A stretch of DNA of 64,000 nt from Nemertoderma westbladi (taxonomy: Eukaryota; Xenacoelomorpha; Nemertodermatida; Nemertodermatidae). The stretch spans positions 50,993-114,992 of the forward strand of contig JAUCBJ010002811.1 in NCBI GenBank assembly GCA_032718475.1. The letters are read 5' to 3'. How positions within the stretch are numbered: the first letter of the stretch is position 1; the number at the start of each line of letters is the position of its first letter. The notes beneath the pieces are model-generated. The model searched no databases and was not told the origin of the DNA. It saw only the letters and a list, made by a program, of their open reading frames with translations. This document shows positions 44,461-54,600 of this stretch, piece after piece. The translations under genes were made by a program, and so were the position numbers.

Positions 44461-45549
44461 TTAGTCTTTCTTGCGCGGACGGCGTTTACGCAGTTTCTTA
44501 AAGCTAGCCAGAGTCCTTTTCTCTTTGGGGCGAGCCACTTTACAAGGAGGGCTATAACTCCTGGGTGAAGGGTGCAATATGATTGCATCAGAGGGTGTAG
44601 GATTATGGTCAGTGTATCCGCCAGTCGAAGTACCGGGTTGATTGACGTCAACGTCAGGTGAGAGGGGTCTAACGGCTTTGAGAGCTCGTTTCAAGACAGC
44701 CGCTCTTACGGGTCCTTTACGAGTGGTCTGAACGAGGGCCGTGGGTGGACCATAGGCAGTTAGAAACCTCCGGGGTTTAATGGTCCTTTCCAACTCGCGT
44801 TCGCGGGCTCGGTATTCGTAAGGCCGTCGATACACTTCTTGTAACTCGGGGTGTGAGTTAACAAACAAGTCTCCATAGTCCGGATCCTGACGGATATAAT
44901 TGATTAAGTTATAGGAATGAAGGTCGCTAGGATTAACACTCCTGAGAAATTTGCGTACGAATTTGGTTGAAATACATTCTCCGACGCGCTTCAGTAGCTC
45001 GTAACTTGATATGCGTGATTTCTGTTCAACCGAAGCGAATAGATAAGGATGGAACGCATAAACTCCTTCATAAGCGCGTCCGGGATAATAGCGATGGCGC
45101 GAATCACAGTGTAAATCAGCGTTCGCTTCCCAAGCTCTGATGTAACGTAGTGTGATCATTTCATCTACGCTTTCCAAATCGTGATTAAAAGGGCAGTCGA
45201 AACTAGCATGTCCCTTTAGTTGACAATGGTGACATTGAGTCATAAATTGAGGGCAAACCGCAAAGATATGCAAGTTATTGAGTCTACAATATGCGCAATA
45301 AATTTCCATAGTCAGTTGTTCTTGGAAATAGGAACAGCGGACGTTGGTGTCCATGGGCGTATCGTGGTCTCTCGATGCGCATAACCGACAACGTTGCCTA
45401 GAAACATAGTTGGCATGTCGATAATCGTACACAGTGAGACACTGTGGACCTTGATACCATTCTATGATGTAATCGTTGTCGCTGTTCCGGGGCGTGATAG
45501 GCTGAATCTCCTCAGATTCTAAACATATTGGTTCGTCTTCCAAGTGCAT
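44461..45549 (-). CDS. ORF Y: zinc-knuckle protein with basic tail (unknown family)
   Basis: A 362-residue frame, not recognised. Residues 54-123 are rich in paired cysteines: CRLC (54-57), C72, CAYC (85-88), C99, and then CHHCQLKGHASFDC (106-119). The last is an exact C-x2-C-x4-H-x4-C retroviral-type zinc knuckle. The middle (130-230) looks folded. The last 25 residues are strongly basic (KKLRKRRPRKKD), a likely nuclear or RNA-binding tail. Its ATG lies 31 nt inside the end of ORF X in another frame, so translation could occur by leaky scanning, reinitiation or a separate spliced RNA. The stop lies about 80 bp before the LTR. A role in nucleic-acid binding is inferred. The degraded homologue is at 16534-16941. 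Confidence 0.7.
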   Translation of the reverse strand: MHLEDEPICLESEEIQPITPRNSDNDYIIEWYQGPQCLTVYDYRHANYVSRQRCRLCASRDHDTPMDTNVRCSYFQEQLTMEIYCAYCRLNNLHIFAVCPQFMTQCHHCQLKGHASFDCPFNHDLESVDEMITLRYIRAWEANADLHCDSRHRYYPGRAYEGVYAFHPYLFASVEQKSRISSYELLKRVGECISTKFVRKFLRSVNPSDLHSYNLINYIRQDPDYGDLFVNSHPELQEVYRRPYEYRARERELERTIKPRRFLTAYGPPTALVQTTRKGPVRAAVLKRALKAVRPLSPDVDVNQPGTSTGGYTDHNPTPSDAIILHPSPRSYSPPCKVARPKEKRTLASFKKLRKRRPRKKD

Positions 45550-48500
45550 AGCTGAGGTGGGCGTGTCTCTTCAGGTGGACCTATTGTCTGAATTTCCACG
45601 ACAGAATAACCTGTGGGGATTCGAGGTCTTTGTATAACAGAGGAGTGCAAGTTCGATATACAAATCTCTTTGAAAATGGCGAATCCAGCGCTATCCAACT
45701 TCTCTGCTGCTGAGATTCTTAGGCTGAGCTTGGTCAAAGCGCGGTCTTTAAATTGGCTATCCACGTTGCGGAACGGGGTTAAAAATCGCCGGAAACATTC
45801 GAAACGGATGAATTTATTATGTTTATCTAGCTTAGCGAGTTTGGTCCCAAGTATTAATGGATGGGCGCGTATAGTACGACTGCACACATCGGCTAGCCAA
45901 CCGGCAAGTGCGGTGTTTTCAAAGATCGTGTAGATAGCTAAGGAGGGACGTAGTGGAACACTCATGAAGCTATACACGGCGCCAGGTGCGGTCAATGGTC
46001 CATCAAAGTATAATCGAGAATAATGGTCTCCGTATACTTGTTGATAGTTAATGGGATTTCCGACTTTGAAATTCCATCCGTATTCCTGAAAGGCAAGATG
46101 TCCGATGGAAGTTCGTTGCACCTTTGTAATGTTGCTAGACGTATTAGCATACATGGTGCGGAAGAAACCTCGGCCTTCTGCCCAGGGAGCAATCAGCTGA
46201 GTATCAACGAAAGGGTATGGAATGTTCTCCATATTCCGAAAGTCGTTTTGGAGATCTCCATAAACAGCTGAGCCGATTTTAAGGATTCTTTCATTGAACA
46301 ACATCTCGAGTACGGGCTGGGGTAACATCGATCCATTGATGCCCATGGCCGGTTTGCGTTCGGTGTCAATGACGTAACGCTGCGCGAGTTCGAATTGTCC
46401 ATGTCGGAGATTCTTTTGTGTTTCGGTGAGAGTTTCAAAAGAATAATCCATCACGTCGGAACACGCTCGAGTAAACACGTGGGTAGAACCAGCTAATCCG
46501 CGTATGTGGATCATGTGCGTAGTTCCTAGTTCTCCGACCGGAACGCTACCTTCATTATCGTAGGTGACAACTCCATACATCTCAATAACATTAAGAGTTT
46601 CATTCCACTCCTTGGTGGCGTTCTCTAGGGTCATCCCTACTGGATGCCACAAGGTGGCGCATTGGTTAGCGTCAGGGAGATCACTATACTTCATGTGCCG
46701 AGTGGTATATGTCTCCACATTTCCATATCTTGGTATTTTCTCTTCTTCAAATAATACATCTAGATTCCAATGGTCTAATCGAGTTTTAATAAATCCATCG
46801 AGATTATAAGGAGGTTCTATATCTTTCTCGATTCGAGAAATGTTATATGGTTTTCTAAATGAGTTTACTTTTACTAACTGATCCAGATGTTTCTGCAATT
46901 GTTCGAGTTCAACAATGTCTAGAGGATTTATTAGTGGTAGAAACTTTAAATTATGTGTCGGGTCCTCTGGTTTTACCATATAATATTGAGTCAGATTAAC
47001 GTAATAAGGGTGGTCTTTAATCCCATAAAACGAGTTCTGTAAAGGTCTAGCGTGTATGTTGACATCGTGTACCATACGACGGACAAGATCCGCTCGATTG
47101 TCCGGAGGTTCAACGAGGATACCGTCAACACGAGCGGCCTCGATCGGCGGACGCTGTAACATAGGGGCGTCAGCGATAAGATTTTGCGATCCTGTACTGA
47201 TATCAACCGGTTGAGGCTGTATCGTCGCGAAGAGCTTGTCCCCGAAATGTGGAATCATCGAGGGATGACGAACGGTTTTAGAGTAGAGGTCGGTCATGAG
47301 GATTTGAGCTTCAGGTTGGGCTAAAGCGGCTTCTTCTCTTTCTTCCAGATTCGTGTGTTTCTCTTCGATTAGATTTTCTTCCGCTTGTCTTTGTAAGCGT
47401 TCTTCTAAAAATTCTTGTAGAGAATACGTGCGTCCAAGCTCTATGTCTTCCTCGAGGTTTTGGATTTCCCTATCGAACTGTGGCAAGGCTAACTCCTTCA
47501 CCGATTGGACTTGTTGGTGTAATTTACGTTTCTCTAAACAATCTTGTGTTCCCTTTCCGATTTTCTGTCGAATGGCGTCTAAAGCGTTTCTTATAACGCT
47601 CTCCTCGACTTCCGTGGCGGGTTGAATCGGGTTTAATCCTGGACGATTGTAAGGATCAAAGGGCGATATTAGCTGCCCGTGTCCCAATCCGGCTAAGTAG
47701 GATGGGCGGATGTCTAACGAACCCACTACCGGAGCACCACCGATTAGTTGTTCGGGTAACACTAAGTCTTTGAACAGGGAATATAGTTCGGGAGGATCAG
47801 TGATACTGTTAGGATCGAGAGTTTGAGGTCTCACTAGGTTATGAGGAGGCCTGACCGAGTATTCCGGAACTCTGATCATGGGTTTATTCAGTGATCGTTT
47901 AAGACGAGCGATCTTAGGTGATACATCGAACAGGTTTCGCTCGAAACTCCCGTAAGTATAACGCGTAAAACTGTGTTTAGCGCAACGTCTCCGCGGATGT
48001 TTATGTCTTTCAATTTGTTGGTTGGGTCTAGGGCATTCGTCACAATAATACCAAAGACGTACGTCCTGTAGAGGAAACGCGGGTGAACGTTCTCCAGTTT
48101 TGCAATATTCTTCCATTTGTTCAAAACTATCCGGGATAACAGGTAGTGGACGATCGGCGGTAAGATACATCATAGTGAAATAGAGCCGTTTGAGTTCTAC
48201 CATAGGGTCGTGATGTATACCTTGAGGATATCGAGTCTCTAAGTTCTGCTGACTAGCGATGTTGAGATAGGTTTCTCTCAAAAATTCTAGGTATTCGTTG
48301 AAGTCGATGCGTTTATCCGGTTCTTCAACGTTTTCTCTTTCCAGTCTATTACGAATAGAATTTTCGTGATCTATTCTCGGTTTATCTTTACGACTCCGCT
48401 GGGTATGATATTTAAAGAGAACCATTTCCCTCTCTGTATCTACATCGTCCGTATCATGTAAATCGATAGGATGGCCGGTAGTTAAGAAGTCCATATACGT

Positions 48501-48710
48501 ACCATTACGATTCGTATAGCGAGTGGTGAATTTTCGATAGTCCAATTCACGCGCAAGTTGCTCTTGGGACATCGGCGGTTCGATATAACGACCATCGTCC
48601 TCCGTAATGGTTGGATCGGCTTCACCGCGTATCAAGCTATCCACAAATGCTTGTAAAGGTAGGGTATATCGCTCCCTAATACCAAGATCATCTTCGATCA
48701 ACTCCGTCAT
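45519..48710 (-). CDS. ORF X: large protein of unknown family downstream of pol
   Basis: 1063 residues without a stop. I do not recognise it. The N-terminal 200 residues are charged and look folded. A Cys/His cluster follows at 223-246 (CDEC...C-x2-H). Residues of about 410-480 form a Glu/Gln-rich helix likely to be a coiled coil. The C-terminal half (600-1000) is mixed alpha/beta in character. There is no signal peptide, no transmembrane segment and no furin-type site, so it does not look like an envelope. I see no polymerase, nuclease or protease motif. A structural (capsid-like) or nucleic-acid-handling role is only a guess. The homologue at 14738-16530 shows that the protein was under constraint: many differences are conservative and in frame. 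Confidence 0.7.
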   Translation of the reverse strand: MTELIEDDLGIRERYTLPLQAFVDSLIRGEADPTITEDDGRYIEPPMSQEQLARELDYRKFTTRYTNRNGTYMDFLTTGHPIDLHDTDDVDTEREMVLFKYHTQRSRKDKPRIDHENSIRNRLERENVEEPDKRIDFNEYLEFLRETYLNIASQQNLETRYPQGIHHDPMVELKRLYFTMMYLTADRPLPVIPDSFEQMEEYCKTGERSPAFPLQDVRLWYYCDECPRPNQQIERHKHPRRRCAKHSFTRYTYGSFERNLFDVSPKIARLKRSLNKPMIRVPEYSVRPPHNLVRPQTLDPNSITDPPELYSLFKDLVLPEQLIGGAPVVGSLDIRPSYLAGLGHGQLISPFDPYNRPGLNPIQPATEVEESVIRNALDAIRQKIGKGTQDCLEKRKLHQQVQSVKELALPQFDREIQNLEEDIELGRTYSLQEFLEERLQRQAEENLIEEKHTNLEEREEAALAQPEAQILMTDLYSKTVRHPSMIPHFGDKLFATIQPQPVDISTGSQNLIADAPMLQRPPIEAARVDGILVEPPDNRADLVRRMVHDVNIHARPLQNSFYGIKDHPYYVNLTQYYMVKPEDPTHNLKFLPLINPLDIVELEQLQKHLDQLVKVNSFRKPYNISRIEKDIEPPYNLDGFIKTRLDHWNLDVLFEEEKIPRYGNVETYTTRHMKYSDLPDANQCATLWHPVGMTLENATKEWNETLNVIEMYGVVTYDNEGSVPVGELGTTHMIHIRGLAGSTHVFTRACSDVMDYSFETLTETQKNLRHGQFELAQRYVIDTERKPAMGINGSMLPQPVLEMLFNERILKIGSAVYGDLQNDFRNMENIPYPFVDTQLIAPWAEGRGFFRTMYANTSSNITKVQRTSIGHLAFQEYGWNFKVGNPINYQQVYGDHYSRLYFDGPLTAPGAVYSFMSVPLRPSLAIYTIFENTALAGWLADVCSRTIRAHPLILGTKLAKLDKHNKFIRFECFRRFLTPFRNVDSQFKDRALTKLSLRISAAEKLDSAGFAIFKEICISNLHSSVIQRPRIPTGYSVVEIQTIGPPEETRPPQLCTWKTNQYV

Positions 48711-49511
48711 ATTTGCTATCTGAGTTTATTAATATCAAATAAGTTTATATTTAGGCGAGCGGGCGTCGCTGCCTACCTTTCTTTGCCCCCGGACAGTGGG
48801 ATTCTCAGCGCCGATGTACCGTCGTCGCGGTGTTTACGCCAACATGTAGCAACAGCACGACAACGATAACCGGCACAAGTCACTCCACTGTCCGTCCCAA
48901 AGGCTTGGATCCACTTAGGTTCTTTCTATAGGAGAGTTGGGCTATTTTTACAATTGCGACTAGCTACTGTAAACATACTTTAGCAGTAACATTCACCTAT
49001 AAACGCACAAATTCCACACAACTGTCACTAACAGCACACATACAGGCCATTTATCCGTTAGTCAGTGCCTTCCAGAATGTCACGTTATTACTGTGTATCC
49101 TTGGATACTAACAGTATGCTATATTTTCTCTATGCTATGCAATGGGACAAGCTTTCTATTGCTCTTTTAACTTGCTTCTAATTCTAGCGTGGGTGTTGCT
49201 ATGGTGACATTATGGAATGCTAGCGGTAGAATTAGGGTAATTCTCATGCATACAGATCTGGGATGCTATTTAATAATAATTCTTTAATTGTCAATATTCT
49301 CTTTATGCATGATTTTATTATTTTTATCGGCTATTGACTATATGTTGGAGATTCTCGCACTCTAATACACTCAATAGGATGAATCTCCGCTCCCATGATC
49401 TATTAATTAATGGAATTTTGGGAATGTTATAAATTGTACAAAATGACAATTTATGAAATTCATTTAAAAATATGAATTTAAATTTATTCCCGTGAATTTT
49501 TATTATTTGAT

Positions 49512-49626
49512 GTTAAAATTGACACAATTTGATTCCAGAGCAGGTCTGGGGACATACGATCCTTAATTCTATGAAATTTGTCTTTTAAGAGTATCGGTAA
49601 GGGCTACGATATCTTAATCGACTAGA
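49512..49626 (-). ncRNA. Structured RNA unit 2, copy 2
   Basis: On the minus strand: CTAGTCGATTAAGATATCG, AAAAGACA, then hairpin CCAGACCTGCTCTGG followed by GAATCAAATTG. The stem CCAGA/TCTGG is kept and the loop differs from copy 1 (CCTGC against CATGT). Confidence 0.45.
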
Positions 49627-49678
49627 ATTGTTAACGGATCTGAATTTTACAGATTTTAATAAATATTAAATTAATATT

Positions 49679-49787
49679 TAAGATGGGCACCGATTTATTC
49701 CAGAGCTTGTCTGGGGACGTTAACCACTGATTCTAGAATTTGTCTTTCAAGTATATCGGTGGGTGCCGCGATATCTTAATCGACTAG
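49679..49787 (-). ncRNA. Structured RNA unit 1, copy 2
   Basis: The minus strand shows TTAAGATATCGCGGCACC pairing with GGTGCCCATCTTAA, AAAGACA, and hairpin CCAGACAAGCTCTGG followed by GAATAAA. Both closing stems match those of copy 1, and the hairpin loop differs. Confidence 0.5.
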
Positions 49788-50335
49788 AATTACAGATGGT
49801 CAAAAGGTTTAACAGATTTATTTGCGTTTTACGCTACTGTTATATGGACATCACGCTACTATATGTATTATTTAATATAAGGTAGAAGAGCAATATCGCA
49901 CGAAGCAATGTCAGTGTGAAGAGGCAAGTCGTTTCCAAGGTCTACCCAGAGCTTGGTTTAGCCGAGACACGAGGATCTGAACTTTGCATTCCTAATACTC
50001 TGCCTACCAATAATACTTGAATATAGTAGTGGCTTTATTGTACTTTAAGAAGTACGGACATTTCATCTTACTGTAGCCACGCATTTATAATATGATACGG
50101 ACAGTAAGGAAAGAGAAAAAATTATTTCTCGCCGTCGCACTAAATATATATTATAGGTAATTACGTACGTAATAAACACTAATATATTGCACTAATATAC
50201 TAAATAATCACTAAAATATCATTCTACTAAATAAAATTGAATAAAAACGATTATAATAAAATACATATAAAGTTCGCATATAAAAATATAATAAAATAGA
50301 TAAAACAATATAGTCATACACCCACTCCAGACGTA

Positions 50336-53296
50336 TCACGTGAGGGAGTCCCTAGATGCTTGAGGAATTAGGGAGGTGGTCGTGGGAAGAGTGTCTTGCC
50401 TTCCATAGTTTCCGGAGAGTTCTCTGTCTCTTTCCAGTAAACATAAACGACCAACTGGGCGATTGAGTTGTTGCGTCTCAAAGATTATGCCTGGCTTCTT
50501 GAAGTTACGCCGCATGATGACGAGTTCTACTGAGCGTACTAAACCATCGTCCGAGAGGTGAGTCTCGATGATACGACCTGTCTGCCACCGTTTACGTGGG
50601 AGGTCTGGATCTACAATAAGCACCATATCTCCGGCGCTGACGTTTTCTTGCTGCGCAAACCACTTAGTTCGAAGTTGTAGCGTGGGCAGATAATGTTTCT
50701 CGAAATGGTCAGCGAAACGACGGGATAGCAACTGCATAAGTTGCCAAGTTCGACGGCAGTATTCGTCTCCGTCGGCAATCTCCGATCGTGGGAGCATGGC
50801 TACAGGTTTCTTCAGTAGGAAGTGCGCGGGTGTTAGCGCTTCCAGGGAATCGGGACTCGATGAGACTGGCATAAGCGGTCTCTCGTTGAGATAGGCAGCG
50901 ATTTCCTCCATTAATGTCCGCAAAAGTTCGTCGGTGAGATACGCGCGGCATGGCACTATAAAGTGAAATGCGGTTTTGACACTTCGAATTAATCTCTCCC
51001 AACTTCCTCCCCACCAAGGGGCGTCGGCGGCGTTGAAGGTCCAGCTAGACGCTGTTATCCTTAGCTGGTCGTCCACCTGTCTTTGGTTCCAGTCCTTCAC
51101 GTAAGCCTGTATTTCGTTGTTGGCACCAATGAAGTTCGTTCCCTTATCCGATCTCATGGTATTACTCGTCCCGAAGCGAGCGATCTGTCGTCGTAAACTT
51201 AAGACGAAGCTGTTGGTAGATAGATCGTTCACCATATCGAGGTGGATGGCTCTGCAAGTCATGCACACGAAGATGACACACCATCTCTTGACTATAGTCC
51301 TAGCACGATATACTTCAATAGGGCCAAATAAATCTACACCAGTATTAGTAAAAGGTGGTTCATAGAAGCTTACTCGTTCCCTAGGTAATTCTGCCTCTCG
51401 CTGTGTTAAAGGCCTACTGAATGCTTTCCTACAGGGTATGCAGTTTCTAAGAACTTGGTTCAGAGCTCTACGGGGTTTATCAAAATAATAGCGAGTTCGA
51501 ATTTCGCTAAGAACTCGTTCTCTACCAGCATGATAAAGTTTGCTGTGAACATCTACAATCATCTTGATTTGTACTTCAAGATTTCTAATGAGTATGGGGA
51601 ATTTAGTGTCAAAGGATAATGGCGCATTGGTGAGCCTTCCTCCAACACGTATTAACCCATCTATCATTGTGCTCGAGAATCGATCCCTTAAGCGCATCTG
51701 CGGATTTCTCAACAACAGGAAATACTTTTCGGAATCCCCATAGCATTGCAGGAGTCTCAGTATCTGCTTATTAGTTTCTTCATGCTCCTGGTGACTAATT
51801 TTCTCCTTTAGAAAACGGTCAGATATCTTATATTTGGGTAAATTTTTAATAACATGAACTTGTGCAGATGTCAATGGAGCGGTATCACTAGTGGTCTTCG
51901 TCCTGGAGTAGTGATGATGAAAACATCTCCTTAAATATGTGACGGCTTTACAGAGCCGATTCCAGGAACTGTAGTGATGCATTGCTCTCTGCAGCATGGG
52001 TGAGATTCCTTGCGAGACGTCGGGTATTCCAGATTTCCAATCTCTATCTCTAATTTCCACAACAGACTTATTTGTGACGAGGGATTGTGGATCCGAAGCA
52101 TCGTTTCCGGAAGCATGTAATACCGATAGATCGATAGTCGGTTTAAATAACTTCGATTTACTCGCCCGAGTTTTAGGTTTGACTGTCTCCGCTCCCTTGG
52201 CTTGTCTAATTTCCGCCGTAGTAAGGTGAGGGGGCCATTCATCCTCTTCCTTGCTCAGGAAGTCTGGTCCACCCAACCAATCTGGAGTATCTATCAGTTC
52301 CTGTGGAGTTGCTCCCCTGGAGGCGATATCGGCTGGATTAATCGTACCAGGGCAATGTCTCCATTGATCTATCTTTGTGCGACTAAGAATAATAGCTACT
52401 CTGTTAGTAACAAAAACACTGAACTGACAGACTTCATTGGTTAGATACTCCAACACGAGTAAAGCGTCGGTCCAATAAACCGTTTTCTCCAGTGGATAGT
52501 CGATTTGTTCCGTAACGTTCCGGCCGATGGCTGTAGCGTATAAAGCCGCCTTTAACTCCGCACGAGGAACTTTTAACTTGTTGTTAATCAATGCCTTAGA
52601 TGTAACCAAGGCGACTTTGATTCCATCCGGAGTTTCGACTCGCAGATATGCTACTATACCTATTCCCATGTCGCTAGCGTCTCCAAACACATGGAGTTGA
52701 TAGGAATACGTAGGAAGAACATGGCCAAAATATGCACGGGAAATTATAAAGTTCTCGATGGCAGGTAGAGAATCTTCCCATTTCATCCATTTCTTTAACA
52801 ATTCTCCCTTAAGCGGATCGTCCCATGAGTGGTTTTCAAGCCACATTTGTTGTACTAAACTCCGAGCAATCAATATAACCGGGCTAATAAATCCCAATGG
52901 GTCGAAATAAGTGCTCAGGATACTTAAACAAATCCGTTTGGTCCGGACTGGATTATCTCGCTGTTTTAACTGAAAAAACAGGATGTCTCTTTCAGTGTCC
53001 CACTTCAAGCCTAGCGTCTTGGTTTCAGGAAGCTCGTCCTTTATTAAGTCTAGGTCTTTCGCTCCTCGGTCTTCTACCGGTATGGCTTCCAGAAACTCAC
53101 GGGAGTTGCTAGTGAATTTCGTCAGTCGAAATCCACCTCTTTTCAAACACTCTACCGTTCCTTTTGCGACAGCTATGGCTTCTTCTACTGATGGAAGGGA
53201 CCTTAAATTGTCGTCCATATATATATTGCGCTTTATGTTATCTATCACCTCTTTGGAGAAGGCATCCCGGTTGTCATCCGCAGTGGTACGGACCAC
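50336..53296 (-). CDS. pol: BEL/Pao pol: RT C-terminal half, RNase H, integrase
   Basis: An uninterrupted 986-codon frame. Residues 27-30 are YMDD (catalytic RT motif). RNase H follows with FGDASDMGIGIVAYLR, VPRAELKAALYA, WTDALLVLEYLTNEV and WRHCPGTINPADIASRG. The integrase has its H-H-C-C domain (ending CIPCRK), catalytic Asp in VDLFGPIEV, Asp in RSDKGTNFIGANNE and Glu in GGSWERLIRSVK. The SH3-like tail contains GDMVLIVDPDLPRKRWQTGR and ends near LERD. The start is not natural. The frame begins just inside a deletion junction at about 53297, where the preceding gag frame runs into it out of phase, so no functional RT can be made. RNase H and integrase look intact. Confidence 0.85.
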   Translation of the reverse strand: MVRTTADDNRDAFSKEVIDNIKRNIYMDDNLRSLPSVEEAIAVAKGTVECLKRGGFRLTKFTSNSREFLEAIPVEDRGAKDLDLIKDELPETKTLGLKWDTERDILFFQLKQRDNPVRTKRICLSILSTYFDPLGFISPVILIARSLVQQMWLENHSWDDPLKGELLKKWMKWEDSLPAIENFIISRAYFGHVLPTYSYQLHVFGDASDMGIGIVAYLRVETPDGIKVALVTSKALINNKLKVPRAELKAALYATAIGRNVTEQIDYPLEKTVYWTDALLVLEYLTNEVCQFSVFVTNRVAIILSRTKIDQWRHCPGTINPADIASRGATPQELIDTPDWLGGPDFLSKEEDEWPPHLTTAEIRQAKGAETVKPKTRASKSKLFKPTIDLSVLHASGNDASDPQSLVTNKSVVEIRDRDWKSGIPDVSQGISPMLQRAMHHYSSWNRLCKAVTYLRRCFHHHYSRTKTTSDTAPLTSAQVHVIKNLPKYKISDRFLKEKISHQEHEETNKQILRLLQCYGDSEKYFLLLRNPQMRLRDRFSSTMIDGLIRVGGRLTNAPLSFDTKFPILIRNLEVQIKMIVDVHSKLYHAGRERVLSEIRTRYYFDKPRRALNQVLRNCIPCRKAFSRPLTQREAELPRERVSFYEPPFTNTGVDLFGPIEVYRARTIVKRWCVIFVCMTCRAIHLDMVNDLSTNSFVLSLRRQIARFGTSNTMRSDKGTNFIGANNEIQAYVKDWNQRQVDDQLRITASSWTFNAADAPWWGGSWERLIRSVKTAFHFIVPCRAYLTDELLRTLMEEIAAYLNERPLMPVSSSPDSLEALTPAHFLLKKPVAMLPRSEIADGDEYCRRTWQLMQLLSRRFADHFEKHYLPTLQLRTKWFAQQENVSAGDMVLIVDPDLPRKRWQTGRIIETHLSDDGLVRSVELVIMRRNFKKPGIIFETQQLNRPVGRLCLLERDRELSGNYGRQDTLPTTTSLIPQASRDSLT

Positions 53297-53900
53297 TGAG
53301 CAGGCGGTTCTTTACTTGTTCTTCTTGGACTCTAGCGAGGCGAAGTTTTTCATCAAATTCAGCTTGGTTAGCAGCTAACATTTCAGCATCAATTGAGTCC
53401 AACACACGCTGGGTTCCTTCACTATTAGGGGAAAGTCCAGACAGCCGTCTCCTCAACTCTTCGTCTCCTAGGAATCGCTGATAGTCGGACAGATAAATGT
53501 CGATGGCGTCTCTTGTTCGTGGTCTCTCTGCGGTCTCTTCGCCTTCCACTTGAGGAAGGGTGGCCTCGGTTGGTTCTTCATAGGTTAGTCTTTCAGACAG
53601 CTGGGATTTCCACTGCTCCGTTTCTTGTACTTTGAGGCCTACCCGCTGGAACCAAGTTTTGACAGCAACCTGCAGCGACGTGTCCTGTCTTCTTTTGGAA
53701 GTTTCCTCAAAGGCTGATAGGATTAGTCGAATGCGTAGGGTTCTTTCGCGTACTTGATATAGCAGTTCTTCCTGCTCTTGAGGTCCTTGGGGTTGTCGAA
53801 ACAGTTGTTCTTCTAATCGCTCTAAGGAGCCGAAGAATCCCTGCACATATCCGGAAAATAAATCCTATAATTTGAGCTCTGGTAGCAGCTTTTCAGCCAT
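53274..53900 (-). pseudogene. gag: BEL/Pao gag, N-terminal part, truncated
   Basis: The ATG at 53898-53900 starts MAEKLL, matching the MAE start of copy 1 at 4567. After about 11 codons it meets a stop. The homologous frame resumes at SGYVQGFFGSLERLEEQLF (from about 53860), so some 280 bp of gag is deleted. The frame then stays open to 53274 and ends in residues encoded by RT DNA, marking the large deletion. The zinc knuckles and protease are absent. Confidence 0.75.
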
Positions 53901-54600
53901 TGGTAATGATGATTATGGATTATGGCCAATTTTGATTTGCAGAACCAGTATTCCGGTATTGTAAATATAAGTTCGGCCCTACTTAGAAACAGGTTCAGAA
54001 AATAGTTAGGCCTTTAGGATTGCCTATTGCCTGATTATCGGATACTACAGGACGAGTACAGGACAGTACACTGAGAAGCCATAGGGGCTGAGATACACAG
54101 ACACAGACTGACTTACAGTTCTATGTCTGTCTGTAAGCCTATGTAGTACAAGAACAAAATACCAAACGGACACCTGGCCTGGGTCCAGTCAATACTCAAG
54201 CTCGCTGTCTGGTAGTCAGTAGGTACCCATCTGTTGGTCTGCCCGTGCCGTGGTACCGGTATGAAATAAATGGGACGTGCCGCTCCAGGCGACAACTGGC
54301 AGAGGCAGGACAGTAAATAAAGCATAAACTGGTAACACCCCACTGTCTGTTAGTAGTCACATGTCAGGGGTGACATCGGGTTTCATTTCATCCTATTCTG
54401 ATACACAGAAGCACACAGTCAACAAGTAGACAGGATACCGGTACGAAAAACGCAAACCGAAAGTTATCCTACAACTGCGACAGACGGAATCTGTAAATAT
54501 GCCTACAATTGTACGTCAATTGTGATAGGCAATAGGCAGCTATTTCCAGTCTGGATCAGTGAGTCTGTGAATTCAGACTGTAGAGAACAAAACAAAAAAA
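53901..54600. other. Leader region upstream of copy 2 gag
   Basis: No gene. The part 54329-54540 is the inverse relative of 1157-1368 (ends CTGGTAACACCCC, contains ACGAAAAACGCAAACCGAAA). The rest has no match in copy 1. No LTR lies upstream, so the 5' end of copy 2 seems lost. Confidence 0.5.

Larger units (their letters stand above)
48711..50335 (-). promoter_or_regulatory. Conserved pol-to-X spacer, copy 2
   Basis: It aligns with 11484-14737 of copy 1 once the LINE at 12686-14168 is removed. It holds the two structured RNA units (49512-49626 and 49679-49787) and a TTTATAG at about 48996-49005 upstream of ORF X. There is no ORF. Confidence 0.5.
43101..53900 (-). mobile_element. Composite BEL/Pao-type retroelement, copy 2
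   Basis: Minus-strand order is gag remnant, truncated RT, RNase H, integrase, a 1.63 kb spacer with two RNA units, ORF X, ORF Y, LTR. The open frames from RT motif C to the end of Y have no stops, so this copy is younger or better preserved than copy 1. It carries one internal deletion of about 3.3 kb relative to copy 1 (end of Gag, protease, first half of RT) and a smaller one near the Gag start. Confidence 0.65.

Noticed and set aside
45613-47625. Several plus-strand ORFs of 80-106 residues
   Set aside because: Antisense to the intact ORF X, with no homology or start context.
45519-48710. ORF X as a retroviral envelope
   Set aside because: No signal peptide, hydrophobic fusion peptide, transmembrane anchor or cleavage site could be found.
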